Shown: positions 63,550-64,000 of the stretch, in pieces
Position numbering within the stretch: the first letter of the stretch is position 1
Layout of the letters: every line of letters begins with the position of its first letter
NCBI RefSeq assembly: GCF_003265705.1
Contig: NW_020313057.1
Coordinates: 4,381,075-4,445,074, forward strand
Direction: 5' to 3'
Length of the DNA: 64,000 nucleotides
Source of the DNA: Callorhinus ursinus
Taxonomy: Eukaryota; Chordata; Mammalia; Carnivora; Otariidae
Program-made: the position numbers and the translations under genes
Notes under the pieces: generated by a model
The model's input: only the letters and a program-made list of their open reading frames with translations
Told to the model about the DNA's origin: nothing
Databases searched by the model: none

Positions 63550-64000
63550 GTATAATAAAATATGAAGAAGGCTGCAGGAAACCAGGATATGTCACCCCAA
63601 AATATACCTCCTTGACATAAAATTTACTTTGAGCTGCAAGCAATTAAGAAGCAGTAAATGCAAGAAAAATATTCCCCCTCTTTTGTCTAAAGGCAAGAAA
63701 TAAGTTCTCCTTTTATTGGAGACAGACTCTATCAGCTCACAGACTGCATCAGGGAATGTACAAACAAACCTCATTCAACTAACCTTTTAGCTCCCTAGAC
63801 TCCTCACCATTTACCATCCCTGGCCCAAACCCCTCTGCGTTGTCAATCCTTCGCAAATTTATCGTTTGTGTAAAAGGTATAGAAGCTTCCAGCTCTGATC
63901 ACTCCACCTAGGTCTTCATTCTCTGGGGAAGGATCCCAAGTAACTGCCAAACTTCATTAACATGTGTGTTTTCTTCCCACTAATCTGTCTTTGTCCATTT
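63550..64000 (+). mobile_element. LTR-like retroviral remnant, cut by the window edge
   Basis: The block includes 'ccaggatatgtcaccccaaa', 'atatacctccttgacataaa' and, near the right edge, 'ccactaatctgtctttgtcc'. That last phrase is a common U5-type ending of ERV1-like LTRs. No coding sequence is seen. Family and boundaries are uncertain because the element runs off the window. Confidence 0.4.

Overview
This is a mammalian genomic window. It comes from an arctoid carnivore (bear, seal or mustelid lineage) rather than a dog or cat. The evidence is the many tRNA-Lys-derived carnivore SINEs (CAN-SINEs) starting GGGGCGCCTGGGTGGCTCAG, with bodies that are neither the dog SINEC_Cf type nor the cat type, plus carnivore-type L1 3' ends. 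The species is not resolved.

The only gene I can support is CAMK1D, calcium/calmodulin-dependent protein kinase I delta, on the minus strand and 5'-truncated by the window. Eight coding exons lie at 59431-59569, 53452-53578, 34924-34999, 13249-13361, 11612-11690, 3147-3234, 2131-2248 and 552-670. All junctions are in phase and have AG/GT sites. Together they give 285 codons, equivalent to human residues 101-385, with the stop at 552-554 and 3' UTR from 551 to beyond base 1. They encode the catalytic loop, DFG, activation loop (Thr180), APE, the C-lobe, the autoinhibitory/calmodulin-binding segment and the Ser-rich tail. The N-lobe exons (ATP-binding lysine) lie beyond base 64000. The exon at 2131-2248 can be read through its weak donor to a stop at 2021, giving an alternative C-terminus.

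The rest is intron: 0.9 to 21.6 kb each, filled with ancient repeats (MIR, L2, MER5/hAT, Tigger-like, MaLR LTRs), carnivore L1 fragments, at least fourteen CAN-SINEs (most with visible target-site duplications) and several microsatellites. I see no other protein-coding gene, functional tRNA or rRNA, CRISPR array or prokaryotic feature.

The most interesting observations are as follows. A 20-bp perfect hairpin inside an L1 (22276-22323) looks like a template-switch mutation. An L1 at 41107-42605 has its target-site duplication 58 bp beyond its poly-A, suggesting 3' transduction. An L1 insertion at 37517-38532 carries two tandem 3' UTRs of different types. A CpG-dense block lies at 25440-26030 in the largest intron. 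The short CAMK1D isoform appears to have lost the stop found in human. Several splice-site contexts are unusual.
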